Shown here piece by piece: positions 26,682 to 38,515 of a stretch of 64,000 bases of DNA (within the stretch, counting starts at the first letter, position 1; the number at the start of each line of letters is the position of its first letter). Source of the stretch: Trematomus loennbergii (lineage: Eukaryota; Chordata; Actinopteri; Perciformes; Nototheniidae); assembly GCA_012861695.1 (NCBI GenBank), contig JAAOOA010000006.1:24933811-24997810 (forward strand). The letters run 5' to 3'. A model generated the notes under the pieces. It ran no database searches and had not been told where the DNA came from. It saw only the letters and a list, made by a program, of their open reading frames with translations. The translations under genes and the position numbers were made by a program.

Positions 26682-28407
26682 CATGGGCGTAGGAAGCATC
26701 CTGAATGTGGGGGGACATTTTAACGGGTGGTTTTTGATACTTTTATGTGGCTATACTAGCATGAGGAAAATGATGGGTACATTTTGTAATTTCATCCAGT
26801 AGTAAAGAAAGGAAACATATTTGATTATTAATTCAGAGCTGTCTTTGAATTAATAAAAAGCAGTTTAAATGCCCATTTTTTGTACATTTATATACAACAA
26901 TAAATATTTGTGAGTGCATTGAGAGATATTGTTGTGGAGAGTCATTTATATATAAATCGCAAAATACATTTGTGAATCCTTCTGTGAGCATTTATTAATA
27001 TTGAGACTGATCTGACTCCATACATGTTAAGTTCACCTAGGAATGGTATCATTGACTTAAATGTTCAAATAAATGTTGCTCTTCTGTCTATATTGGTCAT
27101 ATGATGCCCCTTGACTGAAATGTTTCCTGTTCAATATCCCCACTGATTTCCTTAAAATCCTGGGATGAGAGTCCACATCACAATTTACTCTCAACTGTCA
27201 TTTCCCTTTCATCACTCACCTCAGCAATGGACCTCTCTCCACTGTCCCTGTATTCTGCCTCTGACTCACTCTCAAGTGCCTAGATGTCAAGAGAGGTGGT
27301 GGTGATAATTATTTATTGAGCAGTATACTCTTTCACATTGAATCATAACAAGTCATACTGAATGTAAATACAACTGACTCTAAAGTAAGTCCCAGTCTGT
27401 GACATTGGACATTTTGAAGACTCAAAGTCCCAAGCAGTAGGTAGAATATTAGCTAGTCTATGTAATGTGCACAGAAAATAAATAGTTAACTGAATACTGG
27501 GATGGAAATAGCCTATAAGCACTCAGTAAAACATAAACACACACAAAAAGCTTCTGAATGATAAGTATAATTAAAACATAATGCACATTACCATTTTGAG
27601 AGAGAGTACCTAAGTTAAAGAACTCAGAAAATAATCTCTTATCGAACTGAGGCTCCAGTAAAACACACTGACTGCGTCTCTACATGTCAGTAGCCGTTTA
27701 TGAGTATTATCCCGGTTATGATCATATTGGGGATATGGTGTTTACATGAGCACAGAGAGATCGGGTTATTCATGTTCCCTGTTTACATGATAAATACTAG
27801 TAACCTGGCATTTCGATGCCTTTTCTCAAAACTATTCAGTATTTGTATCTCTCTATCATGACATAAAGACGAAACTCCTCTCCAGAAGTGAGACGCCGCC
27901 ATCACTGTTAACTGATTAACTGCTACCAGCTGATGACTTACTTTCCTCTTCTTTGAAAAAAATGTTCTTATGTCCATGTTGTCTGGGGGAGAAAACATAT
28001 CAAACCAAGAGATCGTCAGCTTTGATTTTCGCTGTATTAACCATTTCCTGAACATTTGGTGTGTGTGCCTTACCTCCGCTACCGGCATCGCTTCATACAA
28101 CAGATCTGAGCTGTCCAACTATGACAACACTCCTTGAACATGCGCGCGCTATGTGAGAATCTGCCTTGGTACAAAGTAGCAGTGAAAACATGGTACGGAG
28201 TTTCATTGATTTGGGCATTCTCTCAATAAGCAAGTGGAATGGATTTCATTTGATAGTGAAGCACTGACACAGCGCTCTACAAAGTGCGGCGAGTGGATAG
28301 ACCGATTCACGGACTTTCCGCATAGTAAAAGTGGGGGGTCTAAACTAATCATTTGAAAAAGTGGGGGGGACTTGTCCCACCCTCATATAATGGCTGTGAC
28401 GCCCATG
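26682..28407. mobile_element. hAT element I inside E, perfect 8-bp TSD
   Basis: Begins CATGGGCGTAGG and ends in the inverse CGCCCATG, flanked by GTATTCGG at 26674-26681 and 28408-28415. The 1,726-bp interior carries a minus-strand start of a hAT-type protein, so this looks like an internally deleted derivative of an autonomous element. It is a third nesting level: LINE flank, F, E, I. Confidence 0.9.
27783..28118 (-). pseudogene. hAT transposase N-terminal remnant
   Basis: A 111-codon frame inside hAT element I. From about 27977 leftward it reads MDIRTFFSKKRKVS, resembling the short basic N-terminus (MDIRxFF-K-R) that begins many hAT/ZMYM-like transposases in animals. The DDE catalytic core and the C-terminal dimerisation domain are not seen in the rest of the element, so only the first exon or N-terminus remains. 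The assignment rests on this motif plus the 8-bp TSD of the enclosing element. Confidence 0.5.
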
Positions 28408-29219
28408 GTATTCGGTGTAATGACGTAAAACGGCCTGGACAACTTCTGTAGTCCTATTCAGCCACATGTTAACATGTTTTTCAGACACGTAAACTCTTCA
28501 AAAATCACCTCACAATTTTTGGTTCTATTTTTCCTTTTCCTTTTTATGTTTAAAAATGGCTCTGTTGTTTAAGTTATATTGATAAGCTTTTTTTGGTTTT
28601 GCCTGTGCGGGTATGTGTGGGTGGAGGGAGGGAGGGGGAGTGTAGTGAGTGTACTGTGATATTACAATATAAATGAAATGGCATCGATTATTGTACACTA
28701 TAATGAATAAAAGACTTGTAAAAAAAAAAAAAATCACCAGGTGATTTATTTATTTATTTATTTTTTTTGTCACTGCTGATGTATTTAATGTCGTAGAACA
28801 AAACGTGATCTGTCTCTTCAATTTGTGTCAAACACAGACCTTATTTCGAGCTATTTTCCAAAATCCTATGGAGAAATTGCATTGCTTTTTGTCGAAGGAA
28901 CCGGACATGGTAAAAATGCTAAATTACTTCCGGGTTTTAGGACGTGTCACTGCGGTTCTCTATATGGGCCTAATAAGGCAGTAGTAGCCAACCACAAGAA
29001 TAGAAATGCTCCCATAATAACACTTAACAAATATGATCTATTCTTATGTAACAAGACATGAAACTATAAGTGTTAATTGTGTCTTAATAACTCAAAATTA
29101 GGTATTTATATCTAAGAATATGTTTTGGGGTATTGACAGTTCAGCTACCATTAGCAAGGTGATATTGACCTGTATGTTTCATATTTGCACATTTATATTT
29201 TTGTAAAATTTGTACTGAA

Positions 29220-29830
29220 GGTTAGACAGGAAACCGGGTACAGGAAGTAGGAGAAAGTGAACTGAATAGCATGGCAGTAGACTGCTACTAATTTTCCCTA
29301 TGCAACCTGAAGAGTAAAAGGGTCAGGTCCGTCAGAAAGCAATGACTGTAAGTGTAAGTGTAAGCCTTACACTTACACTGTAAGGATTAGTAACATGTAT
29401 TGTGTTTATGTGATGACATTTGGAGATGTTTAAACTCAATGAGAAAATGCGTCAGCATTCACGCTAGCGTTAGCATACACGCTAGCATTAGCCATACTAG
29501 CCTGTATACATGCTTAATGCAGAGCTAGCATTAGCTATATTTACCTTGTTTACACTTAGCGGTCCTATGTGTCAATCTGTGTATGTTATACTTGCATGTA
29601 TGAGATCATTAAGTGCCTTGTAACTTCTTCTTTTATAGTTTCACTCCGTTTGAATGTCAGTGGACTGCAAATAAGTCAATAAAGGAGCATGGCTGCTCAT
29701 TCCCTGGCTCTCAAAAGAGTTTGGCTGGCTGTTTAATCTGTGTTCACACTGAGACAGTACAACACAGAGAGAACAGTACACATATTGTGTAAGTACATAC
29801 AAGCAGGTCACACAGTATGATCAAAAATAC
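29220..29830 (+). other. F interior with possible LTR-like segment
   Basis: The segment contains GTCAATAAAGGAGCATGG near 29677-29694 followed by CT-rich sequence, reminiscent of the polyadenylation/U5 part of a retroelement LTR. No TG...CA boundaries with a TSD could be fixed. Near 29351-29379 lies a perfect 14-bp hairpin (AGTGTAAGTGTAAG and its inverse, 1-nt loop). Confidence 0.25.
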
Positions 29831-30082
29831 ATAAAATCTGTTAAAAATCAGTTTTTATTAAAAAGTACAGGCTGCATGTGTTCTCAGCCTTGGAGAAACT
29901 TGACATGTTTTGGTATGTGTCTGAACCTCTCTTTAGTGGTTCATTAATAAAACAGATATTTCAACGTGTTTCTACTTTGTTCATGTACTGTTGAGGTTAA
30001 TTTCAGTAGTTGTGTGCTATAATGTATTTACAAAGTGTGAAGAGGAGGCAACTTCAGAATAGGGAACCTGTTCAGGTCAATT

Positions 30083-30381
30083 AGAGTCAAACTACTAGCT
30101 TATTGGTTATGAACAAGACTTCACTTTAAAATAGAGAACATATTCTTAGATATAAATACCTATTTAGAGTCAAACTACTAGCTTATTGGTTATGAACAAG
30201 ACTTCACTTTAAAATAGGGAACATATTCTTAGATATAAATACCTATTTAGAGTCAAACTACTAGCTTATTGGTTATGAACAAGACTTCACTTTAAAATAG
30301 GGAACATATTCTTAGATATAAATACCTATTTAGAGTCAAACTACTAGCTTATTGGTTATGAACAAGACTTCACTTTAAAAT
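30083..30381 (+). repeat. 83-bp tandem repeat array inside F (left part)
   Basis: Units start with AGAGTCAAACTACTAGC at 30083, 30166, 30249 and 30332, a constant 83-bp period with nearly identical copies. The fourth unit is split by element G1. The array resumes at 32204-32318 with slightly diverged units (AGAGTCAAACCACTAGC at 32237). The unit includes sequence shared with the F arm boundary, so the array probably grew from F itself. Confidence 0.93.
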
Positions 30382-30712
30382 AGAGTGGCGAAGTCACGCC
30401 CATCTACTTCCGGTCCATGGGACCTTATTTCGGAAAAATGTTGTATTGAAGTCAATGGAGAGAGAAACGCATCTTTTGATCCCGTTTGAATTGTGCCATG
30501 ATTAAACATATGATGTTTGTCAATCTTAAAAAATCATATCCATGTCAAAAAAGTCACAGTTTGTCGTAAAACTGTTGAAATATAAGACTATGAAAAATAC
30601 GCAACTAGAAATACTACAAATCCCCGAGTCGCGTAAGTGATGTCATAACTGATGTCACAATTGTTTTCCTCCACTAAATAAGAGATAGCTAAGATAAGAT
30701 AACTTTAACAAG

Positions 30713-30826
30713 ATGCCTGTGTGCTTAGTACCAGGTTGTTATCATACCAGCAATGGGTTTTGCTCGTTCTTTTGCTTCCCGTCTGATGAAAGGACCAGGA
30801 GTGGCTGGATCAAGTTAGCTACCTAG
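30713..30826 (+). pseudogene. THAP zinc-finger exon in G1
   Basis: A 37-codon frame starts MPVCLVPGC and contains FCSFFCFPSDERTR and SGWIK. This matches the first half of a THAP DNA-binding domain: C-x4-C after the initial MP, then a phenylalanine-rich strand, FP, and a conserved Trp. Its second zinc-binding half (a later Cys and His) is absent. The frame ends soon after GGATCAAG, which could be an old exon end. THAP domains occur in transposases (P, ISL2EU, Kolobok) and in host proteins; here it lies inside a defined mobile element. Confidence 0.7.
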
Positions 30827-31196
30827 CTAGTAGCAAGCACGTTAGTTAGCATTAAAGCCTTAGCCTTGTCATTTTTATTAGCCTTAACATGAAGTAACAT
30901 TAAGTAACCCAACATGTTAAACAGTAAGAGTAGTAGTCATATTTCGTGAACCCTTTGAAGAGTACTGTCACACCGGTGTGATCATTCTATAATACACCAT
31001 TTAAGCCTGGGGGAGAAATGCTAACGATAACGCTACATTAGCATCGGCGATCTTTTCAACTTCATGCTATCTGCACAAATGGTTGACATTAAACATTAAA
31101 AAGATCAGGTAGTTCAGAGAGAATCAAAAGGAAGGCAGGCAGGCAGGCAGCTTTGCATGACATTCTTCTGGACGTGTTTCATTGTGGTGACAGTGA

Positions 31197-31486
31197 CCCC
31201 TAGATTCCACCGGGTCCGTCTGCGGCGCGTTACGGCCGCGTTACGGCTGCGCCGCGGCGCTCACGGCGATTGCGGCCACTCTAGTCAATGGGTGCTATTC
31301 CACCACCCGCAGCGCGTTACGGCTCAGAAGCGTCCCAGAAGCGTCTCGGCACAGGGCTCCTCTAAAATTAGGATGAATCCTATTTTTGACGCGACGCAGC
31401 CGTAAGGTAATGTCGGGCAGGCAGGAAGTGGAACGTTCAGAGCATATATAGCATGGGTCTGCAAAATTAGTTTGTATAAATATATT

Positions 31487-31518
<32 letters not shown>

Positions 31519-31897
31519 AACTAATTTTGCAGACCCTATCCCTCCGTAGTCTTTCAAGTAGGAGGAGAAATGCCAGCGTTCTCCTCCGGTTTACAGGCAC
31601 TGTGTAAATTATATATATAGAATAATTATGATGATGAATGCATTTTTTTACCACTAAAATACAGCAACACATCTTTGATTCATGTCGTTTATAACTGGAA
31701 TATTACAGTTATTATTAACTTTGTCTGTACAAAGTAGCCTGTCCAGGAAATATGCCCAAATCAACAAAACTGCGAGCCGGCAGGCAAGACGCTCCGCTTC
31801 TGAAACGCGCCTGGTAGGGTATGACGCCGGGGGAGGCCGGACCAAAACCACGGCGCAGCCGTAACGCGGCGCAGACGGACCCGGTGGAATATAGGGG
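31197..31897. mobile_element. GC-rich MITE H inserted in G1, 3-bp TSD (TGA)
   Basis: Termini are CCCCTAGATTCCACCGGG and the inverse of CCCCTATATTCCACCGGG, each followed by CpG-rich GTCCGTCTGCG sequence. Flanks are TGA at 31194-31196 and 31898-31900. G2 provides the paralogous empty site, without H and with one TGA. A 3-bp duplication fits PIF/Harbinger or CACTA-type elements; no transposase is present. The interior holds a (TA)n hairpin at 31455-31536. Confidence 0.88.
31455..31536. repeat. 21-bp perfect hairpin around a (TA)n/(CA)n loop
   Basis: GGGTCTGCAAAATTAGTTTG and one more base (31455-31475) is exactly inverted at 31516-31536. The 40-bp loop is (TA)n and (CA)n. It may be a tiny foldback insertion inside MITE H, or a replication-slippage product. 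Confidence 0.9.
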
Positions 31898-32203
31898 TGA
31901 GGGTAGTCACTGTATTTGTAGTGACGGCCATCTTGGTGACGTGTGTTGTTGTGCGAGGCCAGAGATGTAGTTCATTAATTGTTTCACACAAAAAATGTGT
32001 TACTTCACAGTTTTACGACTTTTTTTTTTTTTTGACTTGCAAAATTATCTTTTAAATTGACAAACATTATATGTGTAATTCGTGGCACAATTCAAACGGG
32101 ATCGAAAGATAATCTTTCTCTCTCCATTGACTTCAATACATAATTTTTCCGAAATAAGGTCCCATGGAGGTCCACCGGAAGGGGAGAGACTTTGCCACTC
32201 TAT

Positions 32204-32318
32204 ATGGAACATGTTCTTAGATATAAATACCTAATTAGAGTCAAACCACTAGCTTATTGGTTATGAACAAGACTTCACTTTAAAATAGGGAACATGTTCT
32301 TAGATATAAATACCTAAT
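32204..32318 (+). repeat. 83-bp tandem array, right part after G1
   Basis: Continuation of the 83-bp array interrupted by G1. It joins directly to the right arm of F, which begins with TTTTGAGTTATTTAGACACA. Confidence 0.85.
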
Positions 32319-32693
32319 TTTGAGTTATTTAGACACAATTAACACTTATAGTTTCATGTCTTGTTACATAAGAATAGATCATATTTGTTAAGTGTTATTA
32401 TGGGAGAATTACTATTCTTGTGGTACTACTGCCTTATTAGGCCCATATTGAGCAGAGCATAGACCAAAACTCAACTTCCTTACTTGCAATAAATAAGCAC
32501 TAATTAGAGGGTTATTGAGGAAAAACTCTCAACTAATGGCCTATTATTGTAGAATATGGTCTTGTAGAATAAGGCATTAATAAGTGTTTTATAATGACTA
32601 ATAAATAGCCAATATACTGCTAATATGCATGGTAATTAACAACTAGTTGAGGGTGAATGTGTGTACCTTAATATAAAGTGTTACCAAACTTTC

Positions 32694-35600
32694 CCTTATC
32701 ATTTTTTCATGCATTTCTGTATTACAAGACAACACTTGCATTGGTTTTATCCCCAAAGTTGAAAGTAAATTAAAAAAAATCAAAATTGTGATTTATCATG
32801 ATTAATCCCAAATCTCTTTTGTAATTAATACAATTAAAACATTTTCAAATAGATAGACAGCACTAGTATGTTTTCTCTCTTGAAGCATAGGACTGGAAAA
32901 TGCCATGTTATTCATTCTCAGTACTATTCATAGCTGCACCCGAACAACCATACTTGCAGTTGCAATTATACACAACATGCAATTTAGTAAGGAATTACAG
33001 CTATGCCTTATACCTACACTTTCCTTATCATGCTGACTGGAGTCGTGACAACATTTGAATTCCCTACAATATGCTTCCCTGCAGCAAGCAGCAATGTTTT
33101 TGCAGAGATTTTGATAATGATAGGGGGTATTACAAGCTGTATAGATTGTGCAACATTAGCAGCAGATTGTGAGCCCTCTGGGACAAACTCGGGATCTTAT
33201 GCGACATAAATAATCTTGACTTGCTAGTGCTCGTGTGCCCGTTTTGTCTTCGGTGTGAGATTTTGTTTTGCCACTCTGCAAAGAAAGTAGGACTGGGGGA
33301 AATATTCCAAGGAGTGACAGATTACCTTATATGCAAACAAGTTGTAGAAACAACGGATGATTGTGGTTTGAGATAACAATATCCCAAAGCTATCCAAAGA
33401 GATTTAGCCTTCTTCCCAGGCGTACATTTGAGCTGCTAAGGGAAACAAAAAACATTTTCAAAAGAAACAATGATCATTAATACAACATAAGCCACTGTAC
33501 ATTATCCTTCAGCAAAGAAAAACCTTCAGGCTTTTCTATATTAAGAAGTCATTGCAGATCATTTCTCGTGAAGAGAGAACGTTCGATTTTAAAAATAAAA
33601 TAAAAATATTACCTCTTGAGGGGCCGAAACAGGAGAAGATCAATCATTTACAGTATGAAGTGTAAATTGGAATGTGCAATGGTATCAATCGTGCTGTACT
33701 AGAATCTCCTGGTAGTTTCCCTGTTTCCCTTACAACAAATATAAATATATTTACTGCTGTATTCCTGCATGGCAGACAGGCGATGCAGATAGCACAGCTT
33801 CATCCCTTGTCATCGCTGACAGTGAAGAGGTAAAAAGGCCTAAAGTTTTGCCGAAGTTAAGTCGAGTCATGACTTTTCTCCTCCGCTGCGTGCCCCTCGC
33901 TCTTACTGCTGGAGACAATCCAACACTGAAATTGTGTGGAAGGCACTTTGCAAATTGCATTGATCTTTCCCTGGACCTGCCTCCCACCTGCCGCACATCC
34001 TAATGCCTGGCTCCCTTTCAGGCCGTGTGCACTGAGATAGGTAATGACAGCCTGAGATGGCACCGCTCAGACAAGGAAAAAAACACCCGGTTAAACATTC
34101 ACATGCATACAAAACATGTGCACACCCCTCACACTTTGGGATCTCTTTGAATCTGAATATGAATAATTTTCAGAATCATATTCCTCTGAAAATCACAAGG
34201 TTCTATACAAAGAGGAAACCAGTGTTTTGCATGTTTTTGTTCAACAAATAGCACCCTTTTTGTATTTTGTCACAACATTTCTGATCGAACAGGTTGGTGG
34301 CATTTTTCATGTTTGTGAGAATGATGTGCTTCATTTCTGCTTCCCGTGTGTTTGTATAACTTGTCAAGGAAAAGCGGTGGAAAGGTATGAAAGTGGGGGC
34401 TAAGAATCTAGCTGTTTAGGTATTTATTCCATATTACAAAGGGTTTGATTGGGGTTTTTTTTCTATCCAGTAAGGGGTTGATAAGAAAATAGGATGGAGA
34501 AAGCTATACATATCGTAAAGCACCCTGAGCCAAATTTGTGATGGGCTATATGAAAAAACTGGGAGGCATTGTCTTTTTAGAACAACATTTCATAAAATCA
34601 GGCTATTTTGTCGCAAATAAAAGGATTTATGCCTAACAAACCTTTGTATACCATAACATGTATCTTTTAACCTTTTTTTGTTTTATAAATGTTGTAATAT
34701 TGAAGAAAACAACCCACTGGACATTAATCTTGCTTCTTTGTGCATGGCTAACAATGCTTTCTTATGTTTATTAATCAATATATGGTAATAGCCTGTAACC
34801 CAAGTTCATCAGAGTAGGAAACTATTGATGATGACAAAGATGTTATCAGTCCAAACAGGAAGATATAGCGATCACCAACATTTTTCATGCTGTTACATCT
34901 CTGGTAGCCAATACAAAACATTATCTACTGCCCCTCCATGTCCCCCAGCGATTAGAAATATTCCCCCACTGATATGATGAAAATCTTCTCTTGAGCTAAG
35001 TTCAATAACATTCAGATAGCAGCCTTACATTCTCAGGCACGTGTACATGCACACCAACACAAACTTGCCTGCAACCTTGAAAGCTATTTTCCTTTTTTCA
35101 AATCAAAGCCATTAAAAGGTGAAATGCGTTGATGTTTATTCAGTGTACACAAGACAGAGGCGTTTGCCATTCACACTGTTTTAGCTCAGAAAGATGTAGC
35201 TGTTTTCTGTTATTTACAACGTAATCATGGTTGTAAGGTAACAGCCAAGCAGAGGGTGTTTTTACTGGGCTTTTACAAAGTCTCAATAAAATGGAGTTAG
35301 CTTCACTCAGTGTACCTGACTTCTATTAAGAGTTCTCAGGCTCCACTGGGCCCTTAACATGGATCCTCTGTGGATGTCATCCAATGTTATTGACCGTCCT
35401 GGATGCTGCCTGTCACTCTTCTCCATCTTCCTCCTTTTCTTCACATATACAGAGCCTCGAGCTTGAATGCACAATCATATGCACACCCCACTGCACATGC
35501 AATACAATCAATACTGCTATCAGTGTATTATCTCCATAACCCATCATTTACAATAACACCAGGCAGTCTCCTTGACACATAAAGAGAAACAAAAAGGAGT

Positions 35601-36970
35601 CCTAGCTGCTGTTGTGAGTCTGAGGAGTTGGGAAGAAGGGGGGTTGGGCTAAATGAAAATCAATTACCATCATCGCCAGGCGGTGATAAATAAGCAGGGC
35701 ATGGTGTGGACAGCCGCCAGGATGGACTTGATGGTGTGAGTACAGATGGCATTCTCACAGAAGCACTGCCCACTGGCATACTGCAGAGAGCGCATGTGGC
35801 TCGGAGACAAAGAGAGCGTGCAGATGGACTGAACAGCTGAGATGGATGCTAACACACTTTCTAGCGCTCCACTCAGGCTGAAAATGTCACACGCTTCAAA
35901 ACGGGCGAAAATGCATTGTTTGTTTGATTCAAATAAAAAGATGATTATGCATGTTTCCACGTGAAAACCTCACACTCCTACGCACTCCTGCATGACGCAT
36001 CATCAGTATTCAAGCTTCATATTAATCAGCACTAATGCATTTCCCTCCTAATGAGATGGGTTTATTGAGTCCTAAAGCAATCTCTGCACTAATAAGCTGT
36101 TTACAAGCAAATCAATGATGGGAGAAAAGGACATGCATAGTCAATGTGCAAAGACACCATCAAATCAAAGCAGATGATTTCAAACATTTGAATAATCACA
36201 GGACTCAGCTGTGATTTTTCAAGGGCATATTTTTAATGTGTAATTAGCTCAGTCACGCTAAATGAGCGAGGTTTTTATAGGGAAATGTAAAAGTTTGAAA
36301 TGTTGAATCGCTTTTCTACAGGGGAAAGTGTGCGTTGATGGAGAAATGAGCAACATATGAAAGATAAATTAATGAACTTCTGTTTTTCCAAGCAGCTTCA
36401 GAAAAGGGAGATTGCTTCTACCCTATTTGACAGGGGAATTAAATAAAAGAAACTTTGTCAATTCTTCAAACAAACTTCTTCTCCTCCAGGGGCCCTTATA
36501 GACTAAACAATATGAAAGGTTTAGAGTGTATGCACTGCTCGATCACTGCAGCAGACCCCCCACTGCCGGCCTCATTATGTTAAACTCTGATGCAGACCCA
36601 GCCTCACCGATCAATGGCAGCTCTGCAGAGATCCCCTGGCTGTACAGAAAAACTGTTGCTGACTGCTCCCGGCGTACTATCATTGCACTCTTAGAGAATA
36701 TAGATCTCCTACAGATCAGTAGAATGCTTCTTATTGCTGCAAAAAAAGTTCAAGAGGCAGGTTTCTAGTGCATAGGTCCATTGATTTCTTAGAGTATGGT
36801 TGAATGTTTCAATATAGAGCGGTATAGAGAGGTAAGGCCAGGTCGATCCATGGCTTTGTGGGGGAAGAGAGGTAGAAGCAGCTGTCAGGTGATTTCATCA
36901 TGCCCACTGTTGTTTTTAAATGTATATTACATAAGTGAAAGGTTTTATTATGGTCCGACTTTTAGGTCTT
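32694..36970. other. Single-copy non-coding stretch
   Basis: About 4.3 kb without recognised repeats or exons. Around 35950-36260 the sequence has dense TAAT/ATTA words (TAATGCATTT, GTGTAATTAGCTCAG), a texture resembling vertebrate conserved non-coding elements. No reading frame longer than about 100 codons shows a known motif. Confidence 0.5.
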
Positions 36971-37644
36971 AAGGCCCTGACACACCAAACTGACACCAAA
37001 GAACACTTCCCGACGGGCCCGACTGTTGTGTCGCCTCACGTCTCCTGCGTCTTGGCCAAAAAGTCCCACTGGAACACACCGCAAAGACTTCAGCCGACGG
37101 CCAAGTAGCACGTACGCACTGCGCATGCGTGAGTGGCAATAACTCTCCTTACCAGCAGGCGGCGGTAGTGTGTATTCGTCATTCAAAAGAGGCAACCGGA
37201 AGACAGACTGCGTGATATATACAAACAACAAATAGTGTGTGCGTTCCATTTTCACTCTCGTCCATCACAGACTGTTTCACAGACTGTTTCACGTAGCGAC
37301 TTATAATCGAAAACATGTTTAGTGCGGTACTGGCGGTATCAGCCCTTGGACTGTTGCTTGTGGTAGCAGAAAGCAAGAGGCTAAAATTGTTTGTTTGCGT
37401 ACCTCACTTCCGTTTCGCTTCTCATGCACTGATTAGCTAAGCTGAACAGCCAATCAGAGTGATTTCTTTTGCCGACAGCGCCCTCCGCTCCCGATTCAAC
37501 ATGTTCAATCGGGAGCGGAAGGTGACTGCACGGCCGAAAAGACACAACGGTGTGGGACACACCAATCTGAGTAGGGCGACAGGACGCTCATCGACGGCCA
37601 GACATCTATCGACGGCTGAAATCGGCTAGGTGTGTCAGGGCCTT
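36971..37644. mobile_element. Palindromic MITE, copy 2 (AAGGCCCTGACACACC termini)
   Basis: Perfect 16-bp terminal inverted repeats AAGGCCCTGACACACC, with TT on each side. The 674-bp element is related to copy 1 at 8113-8508. They share the GTGGCAATAACTNTCCTTACC and CCAATCAGAGTGATT segments and a central palindrome (here about 37485-37519, arms CCGCTCCCGATT and its inverse). A roughly 240-bp segment around 37180-37430 is not shared with copy 1. Confidence 0.85.
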
Positions 37645-38389
37645 TTGGCGACACAATGTGATGTTTCAAATCTCCTCTGTAGATAATTAGATTTTCATCA
37701 AAACATTCTTTTGACAAACTGGCACTTACCCCTATAGAGTGGCGAAGTCCCTCCCCTTCCGGTGGACCTCCATGGGACCTTATTTCGGAAAAATTATGTA
37801 TTGAAGTCAATGGAGAGAGAAAGATTATTTTCGATCCCGTTTGAATTGTGCCACGAATTACACATATGATGTTTGTCAATTTAAAAGATCATTTTGCAAG
37901 TCAAAAAAAAAAAATGTGTCGTAAAACTGTGAAGTAACACTTCAACAGCTCAATGAACTACATCTCTGGTCAACAACACACGTCACCAAGATGGCCGTCA
38001 CTACTGTCTTGTCAACAAAACGATTGACTACCCTCACTATCACCACAATGAAACACGTCCTGAAGAATGTCATGCAAAGCTGCCTGCCTGCCTTCCTTTG
38101 ATTCTCTCTGAACTGCCTGGTCGTTTTAATGTTTAATGTCAACCATTTGTGCAGATAGCATGAAGTAGAGAAGATCGTCGATGCTAGCGTTAGCGTTAGC
38201 ATTTCTCCCCCGGGCTTAAATTGTGTATTATAGAATGATCACACCGGTGACAGTACTCTTCAAAGGGTTCACGAAATATGACTACTACTCTTACTGTTTA
38301 ACATTTTGGGTTACTTAATGTTACTTCATGTTAAGGCTAATAAAAATGACAAGGCTGTAATGCTAACTAACGTGCTAGCTACTAGCTAG

Positions 38390-38489
38390 CTTGATCCACA
38401 CTCCTGGTCCTTTCATCAGACGGGAAGCGAAAGAACGAGCAAGACCCATTGCTGGTATAATAACAACCTGGTACTAAGCACACAGGCAT
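38390..38489 (-). pseudogene. THAP zinc-finger exon in G2
   Basis: Minus-strand counterpart of the G1 exon, starting MPVCLVPGCYYTSNG and running into FFRFPSDERTRS. It keeps the more canonical F-x-FP motif (FRFP). A 2-bp deletion before the conserved Trp shifts the frame. Both copies therefore keep the same domain start but have independent damage. Confidence 0.68.
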
Positions 38490-38515
38490 CTTGTTAAAGT
38501 TATCTTATTTTAGCC

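Larger units (their letters stand above)
26269..28961. mobile_element. Element E, AT-flanked with AGAG termini, inside F
   Basis: Terminal inverted repeats of about 150 bp start AGAGAACCGCAGTGAC and end in the inverse. The arms are 26269-26420 and 28800-28961, and the right arm has about 20 extra bp. The flanking dinucleotide is AT on both sides, and F's other arm gives the uninterrupted CTCAATATGGGCC. Without the hAT inside it, E is about 960 bp. AGAG ends and a 2-bp AT duplication are shared with elements G1 and G2. Confidence 0.85.
30382..32201. mobile_element. Element G1, THAP-exon DNA transposon (ISL2EU-like), inside the 83-bp array
   Basis: Termini are AGAGTGGCGAAGTCACGCCC on the left and the inverse of AGAGTGGCAAAGTC on the right, flanked by AT on both sides. 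A second copy in opposite orientation is G2 (37736-38847). G1 is 1,820 bp and contains MITE H (701 bp plus a 3-bp duplication). Without it, G1 is 1,116 bp against 1,112 bp for G2. AT duplications and a THAP exon recall the ISL2EU superfamily; that assignment is from memory and not verified. Confidence 0.85.
25661..32685. mobile_element. 7-kb foldback element F carrying nested insertions, perfect 8-bp TSD
   Basis: The left terminus begins GGTAACACTTTATAT and the right terminus is its inverse. The flanks are AAACTTTC at 25653-25660 and again at 32686-32693. Left-arm pieces (25661-25677, 26027-26268, 28962-29130) align as an inverted copy of the right arm (32270-32685) once three things are removed: the TTAA MITE, element E and its hAT. 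The middle holds about 1 kb of F-specific sequence, an 83-bp tandem array, and element G1. No transposase was recognised. The superfamily is undetermined; the 8-bp TSD would fit hAT, P or Merlin. Confidence 0.88.

Noticed and set aside
31157..31991. Arg/Pro-rich frames in both strands as genes
   Set aside because: They lie across MITE H and its host G1; the GC-rich terminal repeats produce chance frames.
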